Shown here: positions 10,079-20,905 of the stretch, piece after piece | Numbering within the stretch: the first letter of the stretch is position 1 | Layout: each line of letters opens with the position of its first letter | Assembly (NCBI GenBank): GCA_905221605.1 | Contig: CAJNDS010001013.1 | Location: forward strand, 248,001 to 312,000 | From: Symbiodinium natans | Taxonomy: Eukaryota > Sar > Dinophyceae > Suessiales > Symbiodiniaceae | Direction of reading: 5' to 3' | DNA: 64,000 nucleotides | The notes under the pieces: generated by a model | What the model saw: only the letters and a program-made list of their open reading frames with translations | Databases searched by the model: none | What the model was told of the DNA's origin: nothing | Position numbers and translations under genes: made by a program

Positions 10079-11617
10079 GCGGCCTAAGGGTTCCAGGCAT
10101 GAGCACGATTGGGTTATCGACTCCGAGTTGCCTTCCATCCGAGTTGTAGACATCGAAGACCTGCAGACTTCAGCCCACATGGCGGTTCCGAAATTGGGGT
10201 ACCTTCTTGGGGTCCGCAGTATAAAGGGAATCCTACTATTTAGGGGGTCTATTTTTGAGGGTCCCCCATTTTTCTAAATCCCAGGCTTGTCTTGTGTCTA
10301 CAGAGCTGACAGGGCTTTGGGCTGAGGGTAGGTATTCCTAAAGTTGCTGAGTTGTTAAGCCGGCCACCTTTTGGTAATGATCACATGAGGGCCCAAACAC
10401 TTCTGCGGCGTGCTTCTTGCATGGGTGTGGATTTATCTGGCTCAAGGTATATCTCTTTCTCAACCATCCCCAAAAGTGTCCATAACCAGGATTCCATAAT
10501 TAAGCCGTACGGTCCTAATTACGAGTAGAGGTACAAGAGCCCTTGTAAGCTGTCTCCGATTTCCAGGAATTGCTGCCGAGCGCGCCTGCTTTCTCTTGAA
10601 GGGTCGGAAATACCTGGGTTGAAGAGGGTGGTGCTCCCATGAGACAATCACTACATTTCCCACTTCAAGCTTATGACAAAACTAACGTAGGCTGCAGGCT
10701 CCCGTTCGTATAAACAAGGGATACAGACATATGCATGTATACATATACATCTATACACAGATAGATAGATAGATAGATAGGCACCTGCATACTGAAAATG
10801 AGCGTCCCGAGCTTTAGTCTAGATTCGACTCGGCTATAGGGCAAACCCGAAAGTGTCAAAACGAGGATTGCGACTGTCTGTATCACCCACGCCGAAAGTT
10901 ACCAGCATCGATATTGTTCTAGCTGCAAGCTTAACTGATGATACTAATTGGGGGCCATTCTGTCCACATGTACTCTAATGGAGGCGCAACAAGAATCCAT
11001 CGTTTAGACACCCCCTCCCCGATTGTTAAACTTTCAGTGGGCTTGGGGGCTGTGCGGAGTTTTGAGATTTAAGCCCTAAACCCCAAATACTCTTCATTAA
11101 TCGTGTTGTCCGCCGGACCCCCACGGCCCGATATTACAAGTGCCCTGTACCCTAACCCTAAACCCTAAACCTCCAAACCGCTAAACCCCTCACGCAAGCT
11201 ATCTAGTCTAGGGAGGCTCCGGCTGGTTTCCTGCGTTGTAGCTCCACTAATTCTCTAGGTAGTATACCGGGGATTCTCAAACCCATTCGAATGTGGAGCC
11301 TTGGATATTGAGTCCAATAATCGGCCACATTTTAGAGAACTTGCCATAAATCTAACTATACAGTATAGAAACCCCCAAACAAAGAAGCTACATATTTCAG
11401 GGTCCAGGACGACTCCAGTCAAAGTGGCTCGCACTGTGGGTTGCCACTCCTGACATGCCCTCACACATGTACCACGTGAGGGGCATTCTCAATGCTGGTC
11501 CCTTCTTTGAGTTTGTATGGTATAACCCTGAATCGTTTCTGGTGCCGAACACTGCCCATTCCCTTAACTTTGATCAACCTCCCGGTGATCCAGCCTAAGC
11601 CCAAATCTCCCGAAGCC
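10079..11617. other. Long interval without recognised genes
   Basis: Mostly unique sequence. It holds a short (GATA)n run at 10759-10780 and a small C-strand island at 11150-11190. No exon-like block stands out on either strand. Confidence 0.4.
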
Positions 11618-11690
11618 CCTAAACCCTAAACCCTAAACCCTAAACCCTAAACCGGCCCTAAACCATAAACCCTAAACCCTAAAACCCTAA
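11618..11690. repeat. C-strand telomere-like island
   Basis: Eight CCCTAAA-type units, including CCCTAAACCGG and CCATAAA, followed after 30 bp by an acceptor-like TTTCAG. Confidence 0.85.
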
Positions 11691-11720
11691 CTACAATGGT
11701 ACTTGACCCTAACCTTTCAG

Positions 11721-11786
11721 GCCCAGGTGCATCACCAGGTCGGCAGCGTCGGGCAGGGCGACTGGCGCCTGCGATCATGCAAACCC
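11721..11786 (+). CDS. Exon-like segment, function unknown
   Basis: The acceptor context CCTAACCTTTCAG is followed by an open frame AQVHHQVGSVGQGDWRLRSC with G/C-ending codons. The right border is not defined, because the sequence passes into AAACCCAAACCCCC. Fragment length and function are uncertain. Confidence 0.4.
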
Positions 11787-12189
11787 AAACCCCCTTAAAA
11801 CAGCCCAAAACATTACCTTAGTTGTCCAGTAACCTGGGGGAATTAAAGGTTAACTGGTTAACCTTTGGGCTTCTATTGGGATTAGAATACCCCAGAAAGG
11901 CTAAAGGTTATCTACTGTAGGACTGAGTTACTTAAACCCCACTGGACCAAACCCCTAAAACTCTGAAACCCAACACCTCTAAACATCTAACGTCTTCGAA
12001 GTTGCGACTCTTACAAGATACAGAGGTTTCCACAGGGGTTGAGCTGGTTGCGGCTTTCCTCGTGGTGCGGGAACGAAGCCTTTCAACGGAGGCGAACACC
12101 TCTGGCTCTGCATCCTCGTGCATGCTCTATGCCCCACGGAGCTTCACCGGGTGCACGAGGTGGGCTATCATTGCCGAGGAGAAGCAACA

Positions 12190-12400
12190 AAACCCTAAAC
12201 CCCACAACCCAAACACCAAAACCCTACGTAAATCCCAGCCCCTGCACCCTAAACCCAGAGCCCTAAGCCCGAAAACCCGAAATCCTAAGCCCTGAGCCGC
12301 AAACCCTCACCCTGAACCTACACCCTGCATAAGATTGGCCGAAACCCTAACCCTAAACCCTAAACCCTAAACCCTAAACCCTTAACCCTTAACCCGAAAC
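12190..12400. repeat. C-strand telomere-like tract
   Basis: Decayed at the left (CCCTAAACCCCACAACCC, CCCTGAGCC) and nearly pure at 12342-12395, followed by an exon-like block. Confidence 0.85.
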
Positions 12401-12416
12401 CCCTGGGCACCTGCAG

Positions 12417-12455
12417 CTTTGGCATCGGCGTATGGAAAACCTTTCAGTGCATGGC
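12417..12455 (+). CDS. Very short exon-like segment
   Basis: CACCTGCAG precedes FGIGVWKTFQCM and the segment ends GGC|GTGAAG. C-strand repeats lie on its left and a G-strand tract (12476-12538) on its right. At 39 bp this is weak evidence on its own; it is listed because the borders fit both sides. Confidence 0.3.
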
Positions 12456-12475
12456 GTGAAGTTGGGACTTCTGTG

Positions 12476-12538
12476 TAGGGTTTGGGGTTTGGGGTTTGGG
12501 GTTTAGGGTTTAGGGTTTAGGGTCTAGGGTCTAGGGTT
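12476..12538. repeat. G-strand telomere-like island with TTTGGGG units
   Basis: Three to four TTTGGGG units, then three TTTAGGG, then two TCTAGGG. Variants are grouped in blocks instead of mixed. Confidence 0.9.
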
Positions 12539-12724
12539 TTGTGTTAATTGGCCATTTAAATCGCTCCTTTGAAGGGCTTTAAGAGTTCAACCTATAGGGC
12601 TTTGGTCTGAGCGTGTATCCTGCATACCCTTGCCCTGATACACTTCTATCGCCGAACAACCCCCGAGACCCAGCATCTTAGAGCCTCACAGCTACAGAGT
12701 ACAGGGCTTTGGTGGGCTCAGCCC

Positions 12725-13335
12725 TAAACACTAAACCCTGAAACGTAAGCCCTAAACCCTAAACCCTAAACCCTAAATCCTAAACCCTAAACCCTAAACC
12801 CTACACCCTAACCCTAGAACCTAAACCCTAAACCCAAGGTTCAGGGTTTGTCAATGAGGATTGAGGACGGCCTGCGAAGGCTTGATGTCACCGACAGGCG
12901 CCAAGAACTAAAAAAACAAACGCGCGAATTGCCGAATTGCGGGTTAAAGACTTGCATATGTAAATGTATATATATATATATACATGTGTAGAAACAGGGG
13001 GGGGGGGGGGAGAGGCTGTTGCAAATTCCCGTCCCTTACGATGTAAGACGCAGTGCGATATTCAGGGTACTTGCAAGAGACCCGCAACTTAGACCAAACC
13101 CCATACAGCATTGCGACAGTTCCTTTGAAACTATGGTCCCTTTGTTGGTAAGTACTCTATACAAAAAAGTGTGATAACAGGAACCAAAAGGGATCATCAG
13201 ATAGAGCGGTCCCCCCCCCCCCCACCCCCAAACCCTCTAAACCCTAAACCCTAAACCCCTAAACCCTAAACCCCTAAACCCTAAACCCTGAACCCTGAAC
13301 CCTAAACCCTAAACCCTCAACCCTAAACCCTACCC
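12725..13335. repeat. Two C-strand islands around a microsatellite-rich spacer
   Basis: CCCTAAA tracts at 12728-12835 and 13228-13335. Between them lie a (TA)n run near 12967-12981, a poly-G run at 12997-13010 and a poly-C run at 13211-13222. The block at 13100-13210 (GACAGTTCCTTTGAAACTATGG ...) may be a decayed family C element. No exon seen. Confidence 0.75.
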
Positions 13336-13491
13336 CGCCATTTAGTGCAGCGGGAACCTGCCTTCTGTAGAAGGGGTCGCCACTTCAGCGGCGGATCGCG
13401 CCATTCCGACAGATCCTGGCAAAAGGGCTTGGAATTGTAGGGCTTACCCATAGGCCCTCAACTGTAGATACCAGTTGTACCTATATCTCGC

Positions 13492-13559
13492 GATCTATAT
13501 ATATATATATATATGTTCATAAACTTATATATATATATATATATTATGTCCATATACAT

Positions 13560-13634
<75 letters not shown>
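13492..13634. repeat. AT microsatellites and (ATACAT)n array
   Basis: Two (AT)n runs are followed by about 13 copies of the six-base unit CATATA (13551-13634). Translated frames here are low complexity and not genes. Confidence 0.95.
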
Positions 13635-14101
13635 TATATATAACAACAACCATAATAATAATAAGACTAATTTTATTGTAATACGATCCTGAAAAAAGAT
13701 ACCCTAAAGGGAACTACCAGCACGGGTCTGGGCAAGGTTTGGGGTCGGAAAGGTGCGCATAGGTGATGAAGTTGGCTCTCGCTTTTTTGAGGGTTTAGGG
13801 TTTAGGGTTTGGGGTTTAGGGTTTAGCAATGCCGGGTGCCACTCCACATTCACACTTAGCAACATAGGTTTGACAATGTCTGCCAGTGGTTTGAACAATG
13901 CCAACATCACATGGCAACGCCCCAGGAGCTCGCTGGACGTCTCAACATGGAAAGCAAGAAATCCAGCAAATGGGGAGGCGCATACAAACTAAAACAAACC
14001 CCACACCCAAAGCCCCTAAACTACGAAATCAAGTTCGGAAAAACATATCCCACACCAAGCCGGGCGCCGGATTCCCTAAACATCCTAAACCCATGTTGCA
14101 G

Positions 14102-14172
14102 CCCCGGCCTGGTGAAAGCCCCCACCACTGGGGTCCAGCACCATCTTCTGTGGCAGGCGAACTGCTGGGGTT
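14102..14172 (+). CDS. Exon-like segment, function unknown
   Basis: An acceptor-like CCATGTTGCAG and a donor TT|GTGAGT frame 23 codons beginning PRPGESPHHWGPAPSSVAGE. GTGAGT is close to a canonical donor. A G-strand patch follows at about 14180. Pro/Ser/His-rich, no family recognised. Confidence 0.4.
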
Positions 14173-14216
14173 GTGAGTTCAGGGTTTGGGGTTTCGGGTT
14201 TAGGGCTGTAAGTACG

Positions 14217-14326
14217 AGCCCAATGCCCCCTTAGTTCAGGAATCTACCTGAGTTCTTGGAGTTCTTGGCGACTGCATAGTTTGAGGTAAAGGTCGATTCC
14301 TTCAACTCGGGACTCTTTATTGGGCT
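14217..14326. repeat. MITE-like element, family E
   Basis: 110 bp. It starts AGCCCAATGCCCCCTTAG and ends CTTTATTGGGCT. The interior has GAGGTAAAGGTCGATTCCTTC, paired with AGTTCAGGAATCTACCT on the left. The ends match the copies at 57715-57820 and 7889-7972. Confidence 0.6.
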
Positions 14327-14574
14327 GTCTGGGCATGGGACCCTTCACAAGTGGGAGGATTTTCAAAGGACACCAGAAAAGATGGGGGGGAGGGGCCTGC
14401 CCCCTTGCCCCGCCTCCTTCCGCTGCGTTGCAATCTCATGTTGCAATCTGAGTACCCTCTTCGCGGTGTCAGTTCCTGTGTCTAAGTTGGGAGGGATTAC
14501 TGCGGCACAATTGTAAACCCTATAAAACCCGTGAAGGCCCTGTAAATCCTGTAATCCCTTCACCTCTAGATCCT

Positions 14575-14665
14575 GACCCTAAACCCTAAACACTAAACCC
14601 TAAACCCTAGACCCTAAATCCTAAACCCTAAACCCTAAATCCTAAACCCTAAACCCTAACCCTGC
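14575..14665. repeat. C-strand telomere-like island
   Basis: Thirteen CCCTAAA-type units, with repeated CCCTAAAT variants. Confidence 0.9.
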
Positions 14666-15214
14666 AAGCCCCAGAGGCCCTAGAAGCCCAATACCAGGCT
14701 GCCCAGTAATCTAGAAATACAAAGGGTGCCTTTTTGTAGCTTAAAGGGGCTTATAAGTGAACCTTAACCCCCCCCCCCCCCCGGCAAAAAAAAGGATAAG
14801 GGGTCTACTAGGCATCCTAGAAATGGTCCCATAGACCATGTTCTAAGGGCTTGGAATCTACCGGTTGTTCGCCGTAGTTCTTGCCTAGGGTTGCGCTGGC
14901 TCTGCGCGCCACCTCAGCCCTAAACCCTAAACCCTAAGTCCTGAACCCGTCAGCGTAGGCGCTTCCCATGCTTGTGGGCACCCCCAGGTTCATAGTTTGA
15001 CAATACAGTGTACCTGGACCCCCCACCAAGGGTAATTACTGGAGGGGGGGGGGGGTGCCTGGGTAATACTAAATTACTTAGGACGACAGGCTGATATACG
15101 AGAGCACGCGGTTTACAGTTCAAACTGAGGGTGTTGGGTTTTGGGATGAGGGTTTAGGGTGCCCAAATTCGTACGCTGGTCTGCTCAGACCTTCCGAATG
15201 CCCTGGACCATGTA

Positions 15215-15619
15215 AATTCCTAAACCCTAAACCCAAAACCCTAAACCCAAAACCCAAAACCCAAAACCCTAAACCCTAAACCCCTAAACCCCTAAACCTG
15301 CTGAACCATGCCAGGCCTTTGACTGGAGATGTTGGAGGCAGCCACGGCCCCTGGTGCCCGAAATTCGATTTGGCTTAACTCTGCTTCGTCCTCCTCATCC
15401 CCTAAACCCTAAACCCTAAACCCTAAACCCTAAACCCTAAACCCTAAACCCTAAACCCTAAACCCTAAACCCTAAACCCTAAACCCTAAACCCTAAACCC
15501 TAAACTTAAACCCTAAACCCTAAACCCTAAAACCCTAAACCCTAAAACCCTAAAACCCTAAACCCTAAACCCCCTAAACCCTAACCCCCCTATACCCCCC
15601 TAAGTCCCTAAACCCTCAA
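15215..15619. repeat. Long C-strand telomere-like islands
   Basis: 15215-15300 is a mixed patch (CCCAAAA and CCCTAAA units). 15400-15580 is one of the longest pure CCCTAAA arrays in the window, decaying to CCCCTAAACC at its right. The unique block between (15301-15399) has C-strand repeats on both sides. Confidence 0.95.
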
Positions 15620-16865
15620 CAACGTGAGCCCTGGATGCTTACCGCACGTCACGTATACAAAGATCCTGAACGTTTTAAAGGTGCATCTGCCTTTAGAATG
15701 ATGCGGTATATGTACCATGTACCTGTTGAAAGGGCAGCAGCAGGTTCTTAGGTTAGCGTAGATGTATGTAGGGCTCAGGGTTTCAGGTTTAGGGGTCTAC
15801 AAGTTTCAGGGTTCACTGGCTAGGGTACAGGGTGAGCCTGAAGGAGCTCTACGGAAAGAAGCATCTGGGTCAGGGTGTTATAGGGAGTATGCTTTAGGGT
15901 TCCGGGTTTAGGGATTCCGTTTGCGGATTGACTTGAGGGATCATGGGTTCAGGGTAAGCATGCCTTCTTCTGTTGGAGTGTACTTGGCATTGTGGGCTAG
16001 GGCTTCTGGCTTGGGGAGCAAGGAAGTCTTCTCAACGACTTCATATGTGAGCATCCAATCTATGCAGTGCGAAGCCCGAACTCGCTGTACATTCGAAGGC
16101 CTTGGCGGTAGACCCTGAAAGAGCCATGAAACTAGGTTTCGGGGTTTTAGAAGCCCTTTCAACCCTCCGGGCCTGTTGCAGGAGTTGCTCCTCCCAGTGT
16201 TGCAGGGGTTGGGAAAGGGTTTGGGGGTCGGAGGGGGAGGGGGGGGGGGGAGGGGCGGGTTCTCCACTGAGGGAATCACCGCTCAGCTTCAATGGACGAG
16301 GCCTTTAGAGCCCAAGGCTTGGAGCCATTTAGGGCTTAAGCGGCTTAAGGCTCAGGGCTCAGCCTGAGGCTCAAGGCTGAAGATTGGTGCTTACTTCAGT
16401 GATGTACGAAGCTTTCCCTGTTGGTTCCAACTGTGGGAGCTGTGAAGTGCGGACAGGGCAGACTGCACAGGTGGCTGCTGGTGTTCCGATCTGTAGCTTC
16501 ACTTGGGAATGCAGGTTTTGCCTACGGGCTGATTGCAAGGGTGCCGATTCTCACCCTTTAGGGCTTAGGGTCTAGGGTTTAGCGGTTGGGGGTTAGGGTT
16601 TAAGGTTTAGGGTTAGGGTTTCGGGTTTCGGGTTTAGGGTTTAGGGTTTGGGGGTTAGGGTAGTCTACAGTTCAACGTGGACATTTAGGGCAGACTCTAC
16701 TTCAATGTCGTAGACGGGGGAAAAAGGACCCTAAGCTCAAAACGCTAAACCCTGTGAACGTGAAACCTTGAACATTAAACGCATGAAGTGGTGGCAAAAC
16801 AAATCCCCTTGATGAAAGGGTCATACCTGACATCCTACTAAGGGCGTCCTTTACGTCATGTGCTT
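15620..16865. other. Mixed interval, no recognised gene
   Basis: Decayed TTTAGGG units recur at 15775-15915 and 16560-16660. A poly-G-rich stretch lies at 16226-16252. Several overlapping ORFs (15921-16367, both strands) are open mainly because of G-rich low complexity. I cannot support a gene. Confidence 0.4.
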
Positions 16866-16996
16866 TACTTGGAGGTGCATGGTACTTATTAACCAATTCT
16901 AACTGTACATACAACTATACTATGTAGCCATATTGGGGCACTTAAGGGGCTTGTAAGTGGGTTAATAAGTACAGTTATAGCTGCTTAATCAGTACC
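16866..16996. repeat. MITE-like element, family A
   Basis: It starts TACTTGGAGGTGCATGGTAC with AACCAATTCTAACTGTAC inside, as in the other copies, and ends in a diverged inverted end (TTAATCAGTACC). The core GGGGCACTTAAGGGGCTTGTAAG is like that of 39971-40128. Confidence 0.65.
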
Positions 16997-18080
16997 CCTA
17001 ATCCCTAAACCTTAAACCCTAATCAAAGTACAGTAAGGTCTACTCTTTCCTGAAGGGTATTGGGCTCTCGGCGTGCCGTAACCCTACACCCGAAAGCCTT
17101 GGGGCCTCTGGGTGCCCCCTAAACCCAAAATCCTAAACTAAAGCCCTGAAAGGCTCGCGTTTAGGGTTTAGGGTTAAGGGTTTAGCGTTTAGGGTTTGGG
17201 GCTTAGGGTTAGCCCCAAAAGTGAGCGGTCAGCACGCCTGTCTTTCCAGATGTCGCCCTGAATCCGCCGGCGGCAGAGAGAGTGGGGAATGTAACCCTAC
17301 TAAACCCTAATTTCATAACCTTACATGTAGGGTTTAGTGTTTAGACGGATTAAGGTTCTGACATTAGGGTTTAGGCATGGCACTGAGAGGAGTCTGCTGT
17401 GTAGCTGTTTTGCTATTCTTTTTGCATTGGGCTGCTGGGGTTTAGCGATTGATGGCACGTACGAAAGTGCAGCAATTTCACAAGGTTCCCCATTAACCTT
17501 GGAATTTAGAGGGCCAACGTGTTTTTGTCCAATGGCCTGTGGTGATTCATGTTTAAAAGAAATTACACTTACATTCTCAAAAACGGGAACCTAGCTAGCT
17601 GATGTTAAACAAGGAATGAGAGTCAGTCTAGAGTCTTTAAGTCTTTAGAGGATATACAAGTAGTTTGGAGACTTCCCATAAAGAATTTGGGTATTCGGTG
17701 TTGTAGCCCGCAACTACAACTCTTAACCCCTCTCCTACTTCCAACCCCACCCCAGAAGAGACCCTAGCTTAAGTTAGAGTAGCATTTGCATGGCACAGTA
17801 AACTGCAGACCTGAAGCCCGAAGCCTTGGGAGAAAGTCACAAGCATGGCCTTTGCAGGGTTTAGGGATTTAGGCACTGGTATAGGCTGTTGTGCATGGCG
17901 TTGAGAAAAATGGGATGTGTCTATTCGGCTGCTCTGCGTAGAAGCTGCAATCCCTCGACCCCACCACTCTTCCCCTTTGAGATCTCAAGGTCAAAGAGGG
18001 GCTCCACAGCTCATTCTGAAGAACCATCCAACAAACACCCCAAACCAAAAACCTAAACCCACTCGGCTCACATCGTCACA
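16997..18080. other. Interval with small islands, no recognised gene
   Basis: A G-strand patch lies at 17160-17215. A plus ORF at 17337-17594 starts inside a TTTAGTGTTTAG motif and has some hydrophobic stretch, but no codon bias, so I do not call it. The remainder is unique sequence. Confidence 0.35.
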
Positions 18081-19109
18081 CATGACCACCTAAGTGTCAA
18101 GTCCACATGCGTGGCCGGTGGCTGCGTGGACTTTTGCATGGTCTGCGTGGACCGGTTCATGGTCTCGCTCCACGGGGTTACATGCTCGTAGGGGCTGTGG
18201 TGCGTTTAGGGCGGTGGCCAAAATGGGGTGAGCTTGGAGGCTTAGGAAGCGTTCAAAGAACAGCTTCGCGGTCGAGTCGCTCATCCACGCGTCCCTTCTT
18301 GACACGTCGCCCACGTACGCGCCCTCCATCCACCAGGAGCGGTCTTTCTCAAGGTGGAGCCCGTCGGAGTGGTATGTTTTGACCGAGGCTTGTTGAAGCC
18401 TCTCTTGGAATGGGGAACTTCTGGTCGCTGGAACGTCCCGGCTGCCAGGGCACGCCTGTCCACTAGCACGACAACAAGCCCTGCGTCCTCTGCCGCCATG
18501 TCTTCCTCCACGTTCTGCCCCTCGGCTCCCTCCATGTTTACATCGTAGACATCATCCTGCGATCGAAAGAACCCAACCAGACATCGAAAGAACCCAACAA
18601 GAATCGAAAATGAAGAGAATCCGACCCTGAGTTGACCACCCGACCTTGAATTGACCTCCATGGGCACCACAGCATCGTAGTGGAGCTCTGGGATGAAGGA
18701 CACATCCAGAACAGCTTTACACTCCTTCTCTCTACAGAGAACAAAGAAGGGAGGTAAGCGAAGAAAGCCTCGGAACACCGACTGCTGTCTGGGCACCGAA
18801 AATGCACGAGCACCGACCAATTTCCACTCTCTGCCTCTCTCTGCCTCTCTCTGCTTCTCCTGGCCATCGTGCACACAAGCCAGTGCACACAAGCCAACAT
18901 GGCTTCATATGTGCGTTTTGAGGCCCGTGAGGAACGCACTGGCAGAACCTGGATTGCTCAACTATATAAGGATGGGAGAAGTGCGTTGTGGGTCCCTACA
19001 AAAACGCATCCGTGGACAATGGGGTCCGTGGACGGTTCCATGGCCTGCGTTTACGGATGGTGTCCGTGGACAGACACAGCCCGTGGATGAAACACTTAGA
19101 TGACCACCT
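18081..19109. mobile_element. Candidate 1.03 kb DNA transposon
   Basis: GTCACA occurs on both flanks (18075-18080 and 19110-19115), as expected for a 6-bp target duplication. The outer ends are imperfect inverted repeats: TGACCACCTAAGTGTCAAGTCCAC on the left against the complement of GTGGATGAAACACTTAGATGACCA on the right, about 17 of 24 matching. Inside each end are repeats of GCGTGGAC/GTCCGTGGAC. The body lacks telomere-like units, unlike the DNA around it, and carries a minus-strand coding remnant. Confidence 0.45.
18090..18892 (-). pseudogene. Coding remnant inside candidate transposon
   Basis: A 203-residue open frame lies at 18281-18892. Its best parts are ECKAVLDVSFIPELHYDAVV and VNMEGAEGQNVEEDMAAED. 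Downstream the protein-like frame shifts by one (about 18330-18400) and continues as SDGLHLEKDRSWWMEGAYV and SRRDAWMSDSTAKLFFERFL to about 18250. A 99-bp stretch at 18557-18655 could be an intron (MEG|GTCAAT donor, TTTCGATCGCAG acceptor), and CTTTGTTCTCTGTAG at about 18732-18746 is another acceptor-like site. I do not recognise the family. The shift suggests decay or an unmodelled intron. Confidence 0.4.
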
Positions 19110-19140
19110 GTCACAACCGTTGCAACCTGAAACGTCCACA

Positions 19141-19270
19141 TACTACTGTTTGCTCAAAAAAACTCCCTATATGGCCCTTGCAAGGAAGAATATTTATATA
19201 TATATATATATGCATATTTATTTTGTCTTTTTTTTCGTTTTTGGGCGGGGGGTTCTTCAGCAACTCGTAG
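19141..19270. repeat. MITE-like element, family D (diverged)
   Basis: Left end TACTACTGTTTGCTCAAAAA and right end GGGGTTCTTCAGCAACTCGTAG correspond to family D ends with several mismatches. The interior has a (TA)n run at 19195-19212 and a T-rich tract. Confidence 0.55.
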
Positions 19271-19469
19271 CATATAGTGCTGGTCGGTGAAAACACAACG
19301 CAATGGACCACCGAAAAACAGCCTCTCGGCGAGGTCCGGCTAACCCTTATAGGGATTCAAAAACCCGACTCTGTAAACTCTAAAAAAGGTTTCGGGTTTA
19401 GGTTTAGGGTTTAGGGTGAATTTTACAAGGGCTTCGGGATTTCCGGAATTCTGACCACTAGACTAGACC

Positions 19470-19600
19470 CTAAACCCGACCCAGACCCGAAACCCTGAAA
19501 CCCTAAAGAACCCTAGAACCCTAGAACCCTAAAACCCTAAACCCCAAACCCTAACACCCAACACCCTACACCCTACACCCTAAACCCTAAACCCTAAACT
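19470..19600. repeat. C-strand telomere-like tract
   Basis: Decayed at the left (CCCTAGAA, CCCTAAAG) and clean at 19577-19600, ending right before a CAG acceptor-like border. Confidence 0.85.
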
Positions 19601-19603
19601 CAG

Positions 19604-19702
19604 CTGCCGGCTGGATTGCAGCCTTTGCAGAAGTCCTGGCAGCAAAACATGCACATCGGTGCTGGAAGTCTGGGTTGCAGCCATATACACTCAACAAAGG
19701 GG
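19604..19702 (+). CDS. Exon-like segment between opposed islands
   Basis: CCCTAAACTCAG (acceptor formed by the island end) is followed by AAGWIAAFAEVLAAKHAHRC and then WKSGLQPYTLNKG, ending at G|GTTTAGGG. All 32 codons are open, with a plausible amphipathic helix (WIAAFAEVLAAKH). One of the clearest cases of an exon capped on both sides by telomere-like repeats. Family unknown. Confidence 0.5.
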
Positions 19703-19789
19703 GTTTAGGGTTTAGGGTTTAGGGTTTAGGGTTTAGGGTTTAGGGTTTAGGGTTTAGGGTTTAGGGTTTAGGGTTTAGGGCTTAGGGTT
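19703..19789. repeat. G-strand telomere-like island
   Basis: Twelve nearly perfect TTTAGGG units directly following the exon-like block. Confidence 0.95.
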
Positions 19790-20060
19790 CCAATTGGTAC
19801 CCAAGAAAATCCCTTAAATACCTCATTCCCTACTCATCGCTATAGCGATTACTCTATAGAGGCTGCTATAGGGGCTGCTAAGTGGAAAGGACATCGTGGG
19901 CGTTTGTAATTGACTTTTTTCTGTAGGGATCCTGCGGGGATGATTTTGGAAGCTCCTGAGGCCTCCGCCTTAAGCCTCGGATCGGCAAACCATAAACCCT
20001 GAAGCCTAACCGTAAACTCTAAATCCTAAACCCTAAGTCCTGAACTGGTCCTCCTTGTCT

Positions 20061-20164
20061 GGTGGTTCTCTAAATTAGGGTCCCTTTTCGGGGGTCCTTA
20101 GTATGAGGGCACCGTTTTACAAAAAAAGAGGCCCAAAAAGGGACTTTAATGTAGAGAGCTACCC
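20061..20164. repeat. MITE-like element, family C
   Basis: 104 bp. GGTGGTTCTCTAAATTAGGG at the left and GGGACTTTAATGTAGAGAGCTACCC at the right are inverted. The interior holds CCCTTTTCGGGGG and GCCCAAAAAGGG. Confidence 0.7.
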
Positions 20165-20680
20165 ATATGCAGGCCACTACTCTGGGCACTCTGTGGAGTC
20201 AAGCTTGGGTTCGCAGATTTGGGCCTTGATTCGACAGCTGGGTCAACAGCCCAGACCATGCCAACTCTGACACCCCGACTAGGCTTTAGGGACTGAGGGA
20301 TTAGGGACTAGGGTTTAGGGTTCAGGGTTTCGGCTGTAGCGCAAGTCTAGCGTTTAGGGGGCTTGAGAGGCTTGCAGGAATTTGCGGTGTTGTTGAGTTT
20401 TCATAGCCCAGGGTTTAAGGGATTTAGGGGCCCAGGGAGGGTAGAGCGGGGCTGGTCCATGAGTTACTTGAGGTTCATAGTTTGCAGGTAAACCCTCAAC
20501 CCCGGAACCCTCAACTCCAAACACTTTAACCCGAAATCCGAAGCCCTCATCTCAAATCCCAAACTTCCCAAACCTCAAACCTACAACCTTAACAAACCCT
20601 GCAATAAAAAAATGAAACTTCAAAAGCCATGAGAAACCCTTAGCAAACCCGTCAAAGAAATTAAAGGCCCCAAACCCTAG

Positions 20681-20759
20681 GCCACCGCTGCCTTGACCTT
20701 CTGGGCTAAATGCCGGCTGGAACGCAGGCAAGGCAGCTGCAAGATCTGCCTGGTGCAGG
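20681..20759 (+). CDS. Exon-like segment, Cys/Arg-rich
   Basis: The segment begins after CAAACCCTAG (acceptor-like CCCTAG) and reads ATAALTFWAKCRLERRQGSC, KICLVQ. It ends CAGG|GTTTAGGG. Borders and bias (GCC ACC GCT GCC TTG ACC TTC TGG) support an exon. No family recognised. Confidence 0.5.
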
Positions 20760-20905
20760 GTTTAGGGTTTAGGGTTCAGGGTTCAGGGTTTAGGGTTAAG
20801 GGTTAAGGGTTTAGGGTTTGGTGAGAGTTTAGGGTTCTTCTGCATGTTAGTTTTCTGGGTTTTGAGGGTTTGGGGTTTAAGGTCAAGGGTTCAGGAAGTT
20901 GGGGG
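20760..20905. repeat. Decayed G-strand telomere-like tract
   Basis: TTTAGGG with TTCAGGG, TTAAGGG and TTTGGTG variants. Clean at the left and progressively mutated to the right. Confidence 0.8.

Noticed and set aside
13458-13649. Ile/Cys repeat ORF
   Set aside because: It is the translation of the (CATATA)n array.
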